The translations under genes were made by a program, and so were the position numbers. From Candidatus Cloacimonadota bacterium (lineage in GTDB: Bacteria > Cloacimonadota > Cloacimonadia > Cloacimonadales > TCS61), in NCBI GenBank assembly GCA_030445745.1, contig JASUTE010000005.1, positions 68,528 to 132,527 of the forward strand: 64,000 nt of DNA. The letters run 5' to 3'. Below the pieces are notes generated by a model. The model ran no database searches. It was not told the origin of the DNA and saw nothing but the letters and a program-made list of their open reading frames with translations. How positions within the stretch are numbered: the stretch's first letter is position 1; every line of letters starts with the position of its first letter. Of the stretch, positions 33,748 to 43,581 are shown one piece after another.

Positions 33748-34858
33748 ATGGAATTGAATGATTTTTATAAGCAAACTGATGAGCTGATCGAGAGGATTCA
33801 AGAGATCAGGAGGTTACTTTGACCCGCAAGGGCTAGATAACCAAATTTCCCAACTGGATGAAAAGATGAAACAACCCGATTTTTGGGAAAATCCGCAGCA
33901 GGCTAAACTGATAACCAAAGAGGTGAGCTCGTTGCGCGAAAAAAAAACTGAATATAATAAAATTATCGATATCGAAGAGGAATTGGCAACCTATAAGTTA
34001 CTTTTGGCAGAAGAAGAAAGTGCCGAATTTTTGCAGGAAGCTTCCCGCAAATTAGCCGAGTACGAAAAATTTATAGATAAAGCTGAAACCCGTTTTTTAC
34101 TAAGCGATACAACAGACAACAATAGCGCTGTGCTCACTATTCATCCCGGAGCGGGCGGAACTGAATCTCAGGATTGGGCTGAAATGCTGTTTAGAATGTA
34201 CACTCGCTGGGCAGAAAAACAAAATTATTCCACCAAAATAATAGATTACCAACCCGGCGATGAAGCAGGAATAAAAAGCGTAACTATGGAAATAGATGGT
34301 GAATATGCTTTTGGCTATCTGAAATGTGAAATTGGCATTCATAGATTAGTGCGAATTTCACCATTTAATGCCCAGGGTAAAAGACAAACCTCATTTGCTT
34401 CGGTGTATGTGTATCCCATGGTGGAAGATGATATCGAAGTAGATATAAATCCTAAGGATATCAAAATTGATACATACCGAGCTAGTGGAGCTGGTGGGCA
34501 ACATGTAAATACCACAGATTCAGCAGTTCGCATTACTCATCTGCCCACGAATATTATTGTACAATGCCAGAACGAGCGTTCCCAAATAAAAAACCGCGAA
34601 ACAGCAATGAAGATTTTAAAAGCTCGTCTCTACCAGCATTATCAGGAACAAAAAGAGAAAGAACGTCAAAAGTTGGAAGATGATAAAACCGATATTGGCT
34701 GGGGCAATCAAATTCGTTCCTACGTTTTTCATCCCTACCAAATGGTAAAAGATCATCGTACCAATCACGAAACAGGTAATACTTCTGCAGTTATGGATGG
34801 TGATATTAATGAATTTATCTACACTTTTTTAAAATTTAAAGCCAAAAAGGAAAACTAA
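33748..34858 (+). CDS. prfB: Peptide chain release factor 2, with programmed +1 frameshift
   Basis: RF2 that ends translation at UGA and UAA. Codons 1-24 run in frame from ATG 33748 to CTT 33817-33819, then TGA 33820. Skipping the T at 33820 continues with GAC (DPQGLDNQ) in the frame that ends at 34858, about 370 residues. The stop-codon reader SPF (VRISPFNAQ) and the catalytic GGQ (GAGGQHVN) are visible. The frameshift makes RF2 regulate its own amount: if RF2 is short, ribosomes slip at CTT TGA. Confidence 0.96.
33808..33823 (+). promoter_or_regulatory. RF2 recoding site
   Basis: AGGAGG (33808-33813), then TTA, then the slippery CTTTGAC (33817-33823). An internal Shine-Dalgarno three bases before CTT-TGA-C is the classic RF2 +1 frameshift signal. 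Confidence 0.95.
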
Positions 34859-35592
34859 TGCAACTTGCAAAATTAAAAGAGCAGGTAAAACAGCAGCAGC
34901 TTCCCAACCATATCGCAATAATTATGGATGGGAATGGACGCTGGGCAAAAAAACATAAGTTCAAGCGCATTATGGGACACAAGAAAGGTGTGGAAACAGT
35001 TCGCAAAATTGTGGAAATTAGTGGCGAAATTGGTTTGAAATATCTCACACTCTATGCTTTTTCAACTGAAAATTGGCGACGTTCGAAAACTGAAGTAGAC
35101 TATTTGCTGAAACTTATAATCGAAACACTTGATAAGGAGATAGATGAATTAGTGGAGAAAAATGTAGTAATCAAATTCATCGGTACCGATAAAGGCCTGA
35201 GCCACAGTTATCGCGATAAGATAGAATCTACTTCCCAAAAATCCTGGCATAACGATGGATTGCACCTGAATGTGGCGATGAATTATGGGGGAAGACGGGA
35301 ATTGGTGGAAGCTGTTCAAAAAATTGGCCGCAAAGTGAAAAGTGGTGAAATAGAAGCTGCAGATATCGATGAAAAATTAATATCCGCTCATCTTTATACT
35401 GCAAACATGCCCGATCCGGACTTGCTTATTCGTACCAGCGGTGAATACAGGCTTTCCAACTTTTTAATTTGGCAAAGTGCCTATGCCGAACTTTGGTTTA
35501 CACCTGTACTTTGGCCAGATTTTACCCAAAAACATTTTCTGGAAGCTATTTGGGATTTCCAAAATCGTGAAAGAAGGTTTGGAGCTAGATAA
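34858..35592 (+). CDS. uppS: Isoprenyl transferase (undecaprenyl diphosphate synthase)
   Basis: A 244-residue cis-prenyltransferase that makes the C55 lipid carrier for wall and O-antigen synthesis. The signature IIMDGNGRWAKKHK with the catalytic Asp lies near residue 22, and LIRTSGEYRLSNFLIWQ and ELWFTPVLWPDF are family blocks. The start shares one base with the prfB stop. It is followed directly by cdsA, the usual pairing. Confidence 0.97.
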   Translation: MQLAKLKEQVKQQQLPNHIAIIMDGNGRWAKKHKFKRIMGHKKGVETVRKIVEISGEIGLKYLTLYAFSTENWRRSKTEVDYLLKLIIETLDKEIDELVEKNVVIKFIGTDKGLSHSYRDKIESTSQKSWHNDGLHLNVAMNYGGRRELVEAVQKIGRKVKSGEIEAADIDEKLISAHLYTANMPDPDLLIRTSGEYRLSNFLIWQSAYAELWFTPVLWPDFTQKHFLEAIWDFQNRERRFGAR

Positions 35593-36377
35593 TGGAAATA
35601 TTGAAACGAATTTTAGTTGCGGTTATCTTCATTCCTGTTTTACTACTGATCTTCTATTTAGGTGGTTGGTATCTTACGATATTGTTAGCGCTTATTTTAA
35701 CAGCCCAGTTGGTGGAATTGCGCCACATCTTTGCCAAGTTGGAAGCCCAGCCCAATTTTCTTATTGTTCCTTTAGGCTTGCTGTTTTATTTCGCCAATAT
35801 TTTGGCATCCAATCAGATTACCATAGCCGTTTTAGTTGCTTCTATCATCATTATGATGAGCATTGATCTGTTCTCACACCAATTACAAGGTGCGGTAAAA
35901 CGTATTAGTTTCAGTATATTCGCCCTTATCTATCTTTCTCTGTTTTTAGCGCTTACTTTCAAGCTTAGTTTGCTGGGAGATGATAAATATCTGCTGCTGG
36001 GTCTAATGGTTACTATTTGGGTAACAGACAGTGCTGCTTATTTTTTGGGAATGAGCTTCGGTAAGCATCGGAATATTTTTGCTGCCAGCCCGCAAAAATC
36101 TATTGAAGGCTTTATTTCTGGCATCATTGCAGCTTTTATTACTGCCTTTTTGTTGGGAATGCTCTTCGGCTACACAAACGTGCAGATTATCGCTATGGCA
36201 GTTGCTGCTGGTATATTTGGACAATTTGGTGATCTTTTTGAATCGATCTTGAAGCGTGACGCCGGTGTGAAAGATAGTTCCAACCTCTTACCAGGACATG
36301 GTGGTATTTTAGACAGGTTCGATAGCCTGCTTTTTGCGGCACCAGTTCTATATTTGTTGCTTAGCCTATTAAAATGA
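35592..36377 (+). CDS. cdsA: Phosphatidate cytidylyltransferase
   Basis: A 261-residue membrane enzyme that makes CDP-diacylglycerol from phosphatidate and CTP. It has about seven hydrophobic helices and the C-terminal signature SSNLLPGHGGILDRFDSL with the metal-binding Asp. Overlaps the uppS stop by one base. Confidence 0.96.
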   Translation: MEILKRILVAVIFIPVLLLIFYLGGWYLTILLALILTAQLVELRHIFAKLEAQPNFLIVPLGLLFYFANILASNQITIAVLVASIIIMMSIDLFSHQLQGAVKRISFSIFALIYLSLFLALTFKLSLLGDDKYLLLGLMVTIWVTDSAAYFLGMSFGKHRNIFAASPQKSIEGFISGIIAAFITAFLLGMLFGYTNVQIIAMAVAAGIFGQFGDLFESILKRDAGVKDSSNLLPGHGGILDRFDSLLFAAPVLYLLLSLLK

Positions 36378-36418
36378 TAGATTGTGAAACTTATTTAAAA
36401 TAATCACGGAGGTGTATT

Positions 36419-37441
36419 ATTAAAATTATTTTAATAACAGGTGGTGCTGGTTTTATCGGTTCCAATTTTATAGAATACTTTTTGAACAAGTACAATGACT
36501 ATAAGCTAATAAACTACGATAAACTTACCTATGCTGGGAATATTCAAAATTTAGCTACTGTAGAAGATAACGAAAATTATGTTTTCATTAAAGGTGATAT
36601 TTGTGATTCCAAGCAACTAAAAAATGTGTTTGAAGAGTTTAATCCCGAATTTGTAGTTAATTTTGCGGCAGAAACTCATGTGGATAGAAGTATTAAAGCT
36701 ACTGATGAATTTATTAAAACCAATATCGAAGGCACCCAAACCCTATTAGAAAAAGCCAGAGAGCACGAGATAAAAAAGTTGGTACATATCTCTACCGATG
36801 AAGTTTACGGTGCTGTAGGGCCTTCCCAACAGGTTGATGAAACCGGCCAGTTAGCTCCCAACAATCCTTATGCTGCTAGTAAAGCTGCAGCAGATATGTT
36901 GCTGCGCGCAGCTATGAAAACTTATCGGCAACCCATAAATATAGTGAGAAGTACAAACAATTATGGTCCCTATCAATTTCCCGAAAAATTCATTCCTCTG
37001 GTTATTTCTAATGCTATGCATCACAAAAAGATTCCTATTTACGGTTCCGGAAAAAATATGCGGGATTGGCTCTATGTATTAGATAATTGCCGAGCTATTG
37101 AGCTGGTATTGAACAATGCTTCACCTGGTGAGATTTATAATGTGAGCACGAACAATCTGATTTCCAACTTGGATTTAGCTAAGCAAATACTGGCAATAAT
37201 GGAAAAACCGGAGAAATATATCGAGTTTGTGGAAGATAGACCTGGTCATGACTTTTGTTATGCCATAGATTCTACAAAAATTAGGAAAGAACTGGGTTGG
37301 CAACCAAATATAGATTTTAAAATTGGTTTGCAGCAAACAGTGCAATGGTATTTGAATCATGAAGAGTGGCTGGATGATGTCAGTACAGGAAAATATTTGG
37401 ATAATTTGGAAAAAGTAAAACAGCAATATCCCGAGGTATAG
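36419..37441 (+). CDS. rfbB: dTDP-glucose 4,6-dehydratase, apparent ATT start codon
   Basis: A short-chain-dehydrogenase-type enzyme of about 340 residues that makes dTDP-4-keto-6-deoxyglucose for surface sugars. The NAD loop is TGGAGFIGSNF, the catalytic Asp/Glu pair is in HISTDEVYGA, and the Tyr-Lys motif is YAASKAAAD. The frame extends upstream of the first usual start (TTG 36482) through the whole NAD loop. Upstream in-frame codons between TAA 36401 and the loop are tca-cgg-agg-tgt-att-att-aaa, so only ATT 36416 or 36419 can initiate. ATT 36419 lies five bases after GGAGGT and gives the family-normal (M)KIILITGG. The rest of the dTDP-sugar pathway is not nearby. Confidence 0.85.
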   Translation: MKIILITGGAGFIGSNFIEYFLNKYNDYKLINYDKLTYAGNIQNLATVEDNENYVFIKGDICDSKQLKNVFEEFNPEFVVNFAAETHVDRSIKATDEFIKTNIEGTQTLLEKAREHEIKKLVHISTDEVYGAVGPSQQVDETGQLAPNNPYAASKAAADMLLRAAMKTYRQPINIVRSTNNYGPYQFPEKFIPLVISNAMHHKKIPIYGSGKNMRDWLYVLDNCRAIELVLNNASPGEIYNVSTNNLISNLDLAKQILAIMEKPEKYIEFVEDRPGHDFCYAIDSTKIRKELGWQPNIDFKIGLQQTVQWYLNHEEWLDDVSTGKYLDNLEKVKQQYPEV

Positions 37442-38893
37442 ATGAGAAGAAATTTAATATTTTTAATGATTTTATTTTTACTCACGGGTTGCGCTACTGT
37501 TGGGAATCTCAATTGGTTACCCCAAAACAAAAAATTGTTGCAGGAAAACAGTTTACAAAAACAGCAACTAGATAGTCTTAAAACTGAGCTTGCCGATTTA
37601 ACTCAAGTTATCGATTCCTTGTATTATGAAATTGAATACCAGCGATATACAGCCGATTCTTTACGCGAAGCTTTGGAAATAGCCAATAGCCGTGTAGCTG
37701 TGAACCAGCAGTTCGTTATTCCCGATTCTATTGAATTTGCTGGCAGAATCTTTCATTTACATAACGAACGTATCTATCATAAATTTGAAAAGATCTTTAA
37801 AAATGAGCTAAATTCTGCGCATCGTTTCATCCCACGTACTGGACGTTATTTCGCTCTTTTCGATTCTGTGTTTGCCCAGTATGAAGTACCTCTTGATGCC
37901 AAGTATTTGGCTATAGCTGAGAGCAGATTAAGCAGTCTGGCTTATTCGCGAGCTGGTGCTTCTGGTATATGGCAGTTTATGAAGAGTACGGCTGAGGGCT
38001 ATGGTATGAAGGTTAATTCCTATGTGGATGAACGCCGCAACGTGTACAAAGCCACCGAGGCAGCTGCTAAATTCCTTAAGAGTAATTATCAATTTTTACA
38101 AAGATATGGTGTGAATGATTGGCTGCTGGCCATGAGCGCTTATAACGCTGGGCCAGGTAACATTGCTAAGGTTATTCGTCAGCAAGGCGGCAAAGATTTC
38201 TTTGATCTTATGATGAAAGCAGATGAAACCAATAAATATGTTTGGAAAGCAGTTGCAGCTAAGCTTATAATTGAAAATGAAGAGGAAATATTTGGGAAGA
38301 AATTAGAGCGTCAACAACCATTAGATGAAATAGTGAGACAAGAACCAATAGAACTAAAAGGGTATCATAAAATTGATGATTGGGCCCAAGCTCAAGGTAC
38401 TTTTGTAGGTAAAATTTGGGAATTTAATCCCTGGATAAAAATCTACCAAAGGTCTAATGGCAAATATTCTTCCATAAATGATGTAGTTCTACCTCCTGGA
38501 AAATTTGAAATATTGGTTCCCATTGCAAGCAAGCAAGATAATGAAAAATTAGCTAAGATTCAGAAAAAATTGCTACAAGAAAATTCAGGTTATTTTACCT
38601 ATCATGTTGTAAAGAAGGGTGATAATCTTTATAATATTGCCAGAAAATATAAAACTTCAGTTAGCAAACTAAAAGAGCTTAATGGATTGCATTCCAATAT
38701 AATAATACCTGGTCAGAAACTAAAATTATTCGGTCAATCCAGCGAAAGTTACTATGTAGTGAAAAAAGGTGATTCAGTTAGCAAGATAGCTGATAAAGTG
38801 GGCACTAGCACAACTCACCTAATTAAAAAAAATAACCTTAAAAGCAAAAACGGGGTAGTAATGATCTATCCCGGCCAAAAATTGTATTTTTAG
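37442..38893 (+). CDS. MltD-like membrane-bound lytic transglycosylase with two LysM domains
   Basis: A 483-residue lipoprotein that cuts the glycan strands of peptidoglycan. A lipobox (FLLTGC) at about residue 18 ends the signal peptide. A short coiled coil follows, then the SLT domain with the catalytic Glu in AIAESRLSSLAYS and GASGIWQFM, plus AYNAGPGN. Two C-terminal LysM repeats begin YHVVKKGDNLYNIA and YYVVKKGDSVSKIA and bind the wall. The gene starts right at the rfbB stop. Confidence 0.93.
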   Translation: MRRNLIFLMILFLLTGCATVGNLNWLPQNKKLLQENSLQKQQLDSLKTELADLTQVIDSLYYEIEYQRYTADSLREALEIANSRVAVNQQFVIPDSIEFAGRIFHLHNERIYHKFEKIFKNELNSAHRFIPRTGRYFALFDSVFAQYEVPLDAKYLAIAESRLSSLAYSRAGASGIWQFMKSTAEGYGMKVNSYVDERRNVYKATEAAAKFLKSNYQFLQRYGVNDWLLAMSAYNAGPGNIAKVIRQQGGKDFFDLMMKADETNKYVWKAVAAKLIIENEEEIFGKKLERQQPLDEIVRQEPIELKGYHKIDDWAQAQGTFVGKIWEFNPWIKIYQRSNGKYSSINDVVLPPGKFEILVPIASKQDNEKLAKIQKKLLQENSGYFTYHVVKKGDNLYNIARKYKTSVSKLKELNGLHSNIIIPGQKLKLFGQSSESYYVVKKGDSVSKIADKVGTSTTHLIKKNNLKSKNGVVMIYPGQKLYF

Positions 38894-39340
38894 ATGAAAT
38901 TAATGACAAGGCGAATGCTGAAAACAGATCTGCCACAGGTTTTAGCAATTGAGCAACAACTATTTGCAGATCCTTGGCAAGCTGGAATGTTTACAGAAGA
39001 GATCGATAAGCATGAAGCATGGGTAGCGATAAATGAATTGAACCAGATAGTGGGGTATCTTACAGGATGGCTGGTGGCAGACGATTTTTCACTAAATAAT
39101 ATCGCTGTGGATAAATCTTTTCAAAGAAAGAAAATCGCCACTAAATTGCTAAAAGAAATTATTAAAAAGCTTAGAACCAGAAAGTGTAAAAATATTTTTT
39201 TGGTAGTAAGAGAGAGTAATTTGGCAGCAATTAGGCTTTACGAAAAGTTTCAATTTGTTATTATAGGCAAAAAAAAAGAATATTATCAGAAACCAGTTGA
39301 AGATGCCTTGGTTATGAAGTTGGAAATAGAGGAGAAATGA
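38894..39340 (+). CDS. rimI: GNAT N-acetyltransferase, RimI type
   Basis: A 148-residue acetyltransferase like RimI, which acetylates the N-terminus of ribosomal protein S18. The acetyl-CoA loop is FQRKKIATKLL, and VRESNLAAIRLYEKFQF is the characteristic C-terminal block. It abuts mltD and overlaps tmk by four bases. Confidence 0.85.
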   Translation: MKLMTRRMLKTDLPQVLAIEQQLFADPWQAGMFTEEIDKHEAWVAINELNQIVGYLTGWLVADDFSLNNIAVDKSFQRKKIATKLLKEIIKKLRTRKCKNIFLVVRESNLAAIRLYEKFQFVIIGKKKEYYQKPVEDALVMKLEIEEK

Positions 39341-39963
39341 AAGAAAAATTTATTACGTTTGAAGGTATAGAAGGCTCTGGAAAAACCAGCCAGGCTAAAT
39401 TGTTACAAGAATATTTTGAAAAGCAAGGTAAAGAGGTTTTGCTTACCCGTGAGCCGGGGGGACCTAAAATATCTGAACAAATCAGAAATATCCTGTTGAG
39501 TAATGCTAATAAAGAGATGTTGCCCGAAACAGAGATGCTGCTTTATATGGCCAGCCGTAGTCAGCACACTGGCGAATGGATAATTCCCATGTTGAAAAGA
39601 GGCAAAATAGTTATCTCAGATCGCTATTACGATTCTACTTGGGCTTATCAAGGGGTTGCGCGTAATTTGAATATGGATATAATACGTACCATTACTAAAT
39701 ATGCTACTTATGGCTTGGTGCCAGATATTACTATACTCATAGATTTACCGGCATCAATTGGCTTATCGCGAATAGCTAAGAAAGAAGCAGATCGCCTGGA
39801 AAATGAATCACTAGAATTTCATAAAAAAGTTCGAAAGGCATTTCTTGACATTGCCAAACAGGAAAATAATCGTTACATTGTGGTAGATGGAACTAAAAGT
39901 ATTCCCAAACTGCACAAAGAAATTATAGAAAAAATTAATGATAAGGAAGGTAGAAATGAATAA
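39337..39963 (+). CDS. tmk: Thymidylate kinase
   Basis: A 208-residue kinase that turns dTMP into dTDP. Walker A is FEGIEGSGKTSQAK, the substrate motif is LTREPGGP, and ISDRYYDSTWAYQG follows. Full length. Confidence 0.96.
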   Translation: MKEKFITFEGIEGSGKTSQAKLLQEYFEKQGKEVLLTREPGGPKISEQIRNILLSNANKEMLPETEMLLYMASRSQHTGEWIIPMLKRGKIVISDRYYDSTWAYQGVARNLNMDIIRTITKYATYGLVPDITILIDLPASIGLSRIAKKEADRLENESLEFHKKVRKAFLDIAKQENNRYIVVDGTKSIPKLHKEIIEKINDKEGRNE

Positions 39964-41599
39964 ATTATCAAAGATAATCTTGTCTGTAAGCCTTATTGGA
40001 TGGGCATTGGTTGGAATTCTATTCCTAAATTCTTCTACTGTGGTTGCCGAAAACGATGCCCAATCGTCCAATGTGTACAAACAAATGCGTCTTTTTAACG
40101 AAGTACTTTTCAAACTGCGTGATAATTACGTGGAAGAACTGGATATGCAAAGACTGATCGATGCTGCTATCGAAGGTATGTTAGATGAAACAGATCCTCA
40201 TACCAACTTTTTCACTCCTGATGAGTTCGAACAATTTAGTACCGATACCAAAGGCGAATTTGGCGGGTTAGGTATTACCATAAGCAAAAAAGGAGATTAC
40301 ATAACGGTTGTTTCTCCTATGGAAGGGACACCTGCTTACCGAGTTGGTATACTTTCTGGCGATAAGATAGCCAAAGTAGATGGAGAAAGTATGGTTGGTG
40401 TTAGTACTAATGAAGCGATAAAAAAGATGCGGGGTGAAAAAGGCACTAAAGTAGAGCTGGAAATTATTCGTCCCGGCGTGGAAGAACCTCTTAATTTTGA
40501 AATCGTAAGAGATATAATCAAAATAGATAGCGTGCCCTATTCTTTCAAATTGGACGACGGAATAGGCTATATCCGCATTCGCCAATTTAATGCTAACACC
40601 ACAGAAGAATTACGTTCCAGTTTAGATGAATTGGAAACAGCAGGTATTCGCGGTTTGGTAATAGATCTACGCTTCAATCCTGGTGGATTGCTGCGTGAAG
40701 CTGTGAATACTGTAAATGAATTTGTGGGTAAAAATAAATTGGTTGTGTTTACCAAAGGACGTATTCCTAGAGCAAACCAAGAATACTATACGCGCTACAA
40801 TCGTCAGCGTTCCGGTTATCCTATTGTTGTGCTTATAAACGAAGGTTCGGCTAGTGCTTCCGAAATTTTTGCCGGTTCTATGCAAGATTACGATAGAGCA
40901 TTGGTGGTGGGCAAAACTTCTTTTGGGAAAGGTTCAGTGCAAAATCTTATCCCACTTTCCGATGGCAATGCTATAAAAATAACAACAGCGAAGTACTATA
41001 TAAAATCGGGAAGGTGTATACATAAGGAATTAAACGATAAGCTCTTGAAAGATGAACGTTACCGCAATGGAGATTATTCCAAAGAAGAATTAGAAGAAAT
41101 GCGTCAAGAATTGGAAGAAAAGACACACAATAAAGTATTTTATACTGTTGGAGGTCGCAAAGTATATGGTGGTGGTGGCATTACACCAGATATCGAAATC
41201 GATAACGACCTACTAACCGATTTGGGCGTGGAATTACGTAGGAAAAACACATTTTTCAATTTCTCCGTAGAATATATGTTAGAAAATGAAGATACTGTGA
41301 CAGAAGATTTCGAAGCAGACCAGCAGCTTGTTCAAGATTTTCTGAAGTTCGCAGAGACTAAAGATATAAAATGTGAAGAAACAGCAGTGGATAGTTGCTA
41401 TAGCTGGATTCAAACAGAGCTTACCAGCAACATTATTGGCCGAAAATTTGGTGAAACAGCTAGCTATAAGATCTCACTGCGTGAAGATGACCAGCTTCAG
41501 GAAGCTTTAGACCTGTTCGATAAATACGATACTCTGCCAGAAATGTTCGACTATGCAGCAAAAATAAAAGAAAGCAAAAAGGAGGAGAAAGATGAATAA
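39956..41599 (+). CDS. ctpA: Carboxy-terminal processing peptidase (S41)
   Basis: A 547-residue exported serine protease. An N-terminal signal or anchor (IILSVSLIGWALVGILFL) is followed by the PDZ domain (about residues 90-170, GGLGITISKKGDYITVV). The S41 catalytic core has the Ser in GSASASEIFAG and the Lys in GKTSFGKGSVQ. The C-terminal 150 residues are a charged extension. ATG 39956 has AAGGAAGG upstream and overlaps tmk by eight bases; the ORF is also open from 39938. Probable role is processing or turnover of envelope proteins. Confidence 0.93.
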   Translation: MNKLSKIILSVSLIGWALVGILFLNSSTVVAENDAQSSNVYKQMRLFNEVLFKLRDNYVEELDMQRLIDAAIEGMLDETDPHTNFFTPDEFEQFSTDTKGEFGGLGITISKKGDYITVVSPMEGTPAYRVGILSGDKIAKVDGESMVGVSTNEAIKKMRGEKGTKVELEIIRPGVEEPLNFEIVRDIIKIDSVPYSFKLDDGIGYIRIRQFNANTTEELRSSLDELETAGIRGLVIDLRFNPGGLLREAVNTVNEFVGKNKLVVFTKGRIPRANQEYYTRYNRQRSGYPIVVLINEGSASASEIFAGSMQDYDRALVVGKTSFGKGSVQNLIPLSDGNAIKITTAKYYIKSGRCIHKELNDKLLKDERYRNGDYSKEELEEMRQELEEKTHNKVFYTVGGRKVYGGGGITPDIEIDNDLLTDLGVELRRKNTFFNFSVEYMLENEDTVTEDFEADQQLVQDFLKFAETKDIKCEETAVDSCYSWIQTELTSNIIGRKFGETASYKISLREDDQLQEALDLFDKYDTLPEMFDYAAKIKESKKEEKDE

Positions 41600-42095
41600 A
41601 CAAAAATTACTTGAGTCGATAAAAGGTGGCATCAAAGGCGAATTAGATAGCATTAATTTATATTCGCAAGCTTTAAAACATGCCGAAGGTTCTGCTGTTA
41701 AAGAGTTTTTGGAAAACAGAATAAAAGAAGAGCAGCAGCACTACAACTTTCTGCTGAATTACTATCGCGAAATAGAAGATGATCAGAAGTTATCTTCAAT
41801 TCCTACTGAACTTCAAAACAAAGAAAATGAGTATAGTCCTATTATAAGCGATGAATTTCTGAATAGAATAGCTTCTCAGCAAATTCTATTTTCTACATTT
41901 TCTACAGCTGCACTTTTGGAAAAGAATTCCATGGATTACTATAGAAAATGCGCTGAAGAAGTTGATGAACCTATTTTACAAGAATTTTATAAAAAATTGG
42001 TAGATTGGGAAGCTACTCATTACGAAGATGTAATTGACATTCAAAAACAAGCTGAAAAAGCTTACTGGCAAATGAATCGCTTCGAACCTTTCTAA
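41592..42095 (+). CDS. Ferritin-like / rubrerythrin-domain protein
   Basis: A 167-residue helical protein with the rubrerythrin-like four-helix pattern: GELDSINLYSQAL, KEEQQHYNFLL, LLEKNSMDYYRKCAEE and DWEATHYEDVIDI. The Glu and His placings fit a diiron site. It has no rubredoxin domain. It overlaps the ctpA stop by eight bases. Function unknown; a peroxide or iron role is inferred from the family. Confidence 0.75.
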   Translation: MNKQKLLESIKGGIKGELDSINLYSQALKHAEGSAVKEFLENRIKEEQQHYNFLLNYYREIEDDQKLSSIPTELQNKENEYSPIISDEFLNRIASQQILFSTFSTAALLEKNSMDYYRKCAEEVDEPILQEFYKKLVDWEATHYEDVIDIQKQAEKAYWQMNRFEPF

Positions 42096-42105
42096 ATTAA
42101 TTTAG

Positions 42106-42135
42106 AGCCCGGCTGCTTGCGGTCGGGCTTCTTTA
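42106..42135 (+). terminator. Terminator between ferritin-like gene and MATE gene
   Basis: AGCCCG (42106-42111) pairs with CGGGCT (42124-42129) with a GC-rich 12-base loop, followed by TCTTTATT. It lies between convergent genes and may serve the plus strand mainly. Confidence 0.65.
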
Positions 42136-43581
42136 TTGGTTAATTTTAGCTTTTTTCCATGTACCGCGACTGTAAACGAAAAAGGCTACTATCGTAGCAA
42201 TAACATTGCTTACCAACATCGACCACCACAATGAATCGTATGGATGTGCTGCTAAAGGTTGCGATAGTGGCGTTAAAATATTTTTCCAAAAATCAGTTTG
42301 GAATAAACCGAACTCCATTATTTTACCAGAAAGAATGTAAACTAAAGGAATGCGCAGCAGCCACAAACGGAAAATATTGATATACATCGTGGGTTTGGTA
42401 TGACCAGAACCGTTAAAAACACCAAACATAACAAACATCAAACCAAAAGTGCAGGAAGCAATCGACATCACTTTGAACATTCGCCTGCCAGCTTCTATAA
42501 CTGCAGCATCTTGAATGAAAATACTGGTAAGTGTACCGCCAAACAGAAATAACACTATACAGCCACATATCATAATCGGCATTACTAATTTCAATGCTAT
42601 CCCCACGCTATGTTCTGCTCTTTTTACTTTTTGGGCTCCTAAATTCTGTCCGATAACAGCAGCTAAACCATTGCTAATTCCCATTGCAGGCATCATGAAA
42701 AAACTCCTTATGCGCGAACCAATAGCATAAACAGAAATAACCATGGTTCCATAACTGTTTACAAATCCCTGCAGAAACAGAATCCCGAAACTGGTCATAG
42801 ATTGACCCAAAGAGGCTGGAATGCTTATGCTAAGGATTTTTTTCAATACTGGCGGATTGGGAATAATATGCTTCAATTTAGGAACAATTTGCGGTGATTT
42901 CTTAAACAGGAAATATATAGCTACTCCTGCACCTATAAATCTGGCAATCAAAGTAGCATAAGCTGCTCCTAAAATTTCCAATTTAGGTAAGAAACCGATT
43001 CCAAAGATCAACAGTGGATCTAAAATCACATTTATTAAAACCGAGACAAATTGAATTTTCATGGGTGATACAGTATCACCTAAACCATGTGAAAAACTTT
43101 GGTAGGAGATAAAAACAAACATAAACAGCATTCCAAACAAAATCACTGAAATATACTGCTTCGCTTCTACCAATATTACCTCTGGTGTATTTAATAATCT
43201 TAAAATATCATCTATAAAAATAAAACTAGCTGACAGAAAAATAGCTGCGAAAAGTGACATAATGATGATAAATTGGCCGACCACTTCTTTCATTTTTTCA
43301 TATTGATGAGCACCTTTGTATTGAGCCACCAAGGTAGTTCCGGCAATTACAAAACCAAACCCAAATGAAGTTAGGAAAAATATGAGTGGAAAAGTCATTC
43401 CGGCTACAGCTACTGCGTTTCGGGCTGAATCGCCTAATTTTCCTAACCAAAAAGCATCTGTTAAATTGTAGAATGTTTGAAAAAAGTTGGAAAGCATTAT
43501 CGGCAGTGACAGCTTAACCAAATTTTTTAAAATGTTACCGCTACTAAGATCGATGCCAGAGGTAGATTTTTTGGGGGGCAT
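42133..43581 (-). CDS. MATE-family multidrug/cation exporter
   Basis: A 482-residue membrane protein with twelve predicted helices in two similar halves. The start (LVKLSLPIMLSNFFQTFYNLTDAFWLGKLG, quoted here only as its pattern of a MATE first helix) and AMGISNGLAAVIGQNLGA in the second half are typical. It would export organic cations or drugs using a Na+ or H+ gradient, and the Nqr complex could provide Na+. The substrate is unknown. Confidence 0.92.
   Translation of the reverse strand: MPPKKSTSGIDLSSGNILKNLVKLSLPIMLSNFFQTFYNLTDAFWLGKLGDSARNAVAVAGMTFPLIFFLTSFGFGFVIAGTTLVAQYKGAHQYEKMKEVVGQFIIIMSLFAAIFLSASFIFIDDILRLLNTPEVILVEAKQYISVILFGMLFMFVFISYQSFSHGLGDTVSPMKIQFVSVLINVILDPLLIFGIGFLPKLEILGAAYATLIARFIGAGVAIYFLFKKSPQIVPKLKHIIPNPPVLKKILSISIPASLGQSMTSFGILFLQGFVNSYGTMVISVYAIGSRIRSFFMMPAMGISNGLAAVIGQNLGAQKVKRAEHSVGIALKLVMPIMICGCIVLFLFGGTLTSIFIQDAAVIEAGRRMFKVMSIASCTFGLMFVMFGVFNGSGHTKPTMYINIFRLWLLRIPLVYILSGKIMEFGLFQTDFWKNILTPLSQPLAAHPYDSLWWSMLVSNVIATIVAFFVYSRGTWKKAKINQ

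Noticed and set aside
33866-34858. prfB as a shorter gene starting inside this frame
   Set aside because: The ATG 33748 plus CTTTGAC recoding site explains the whole RF2 and the shorter start lacks a ribosome site.
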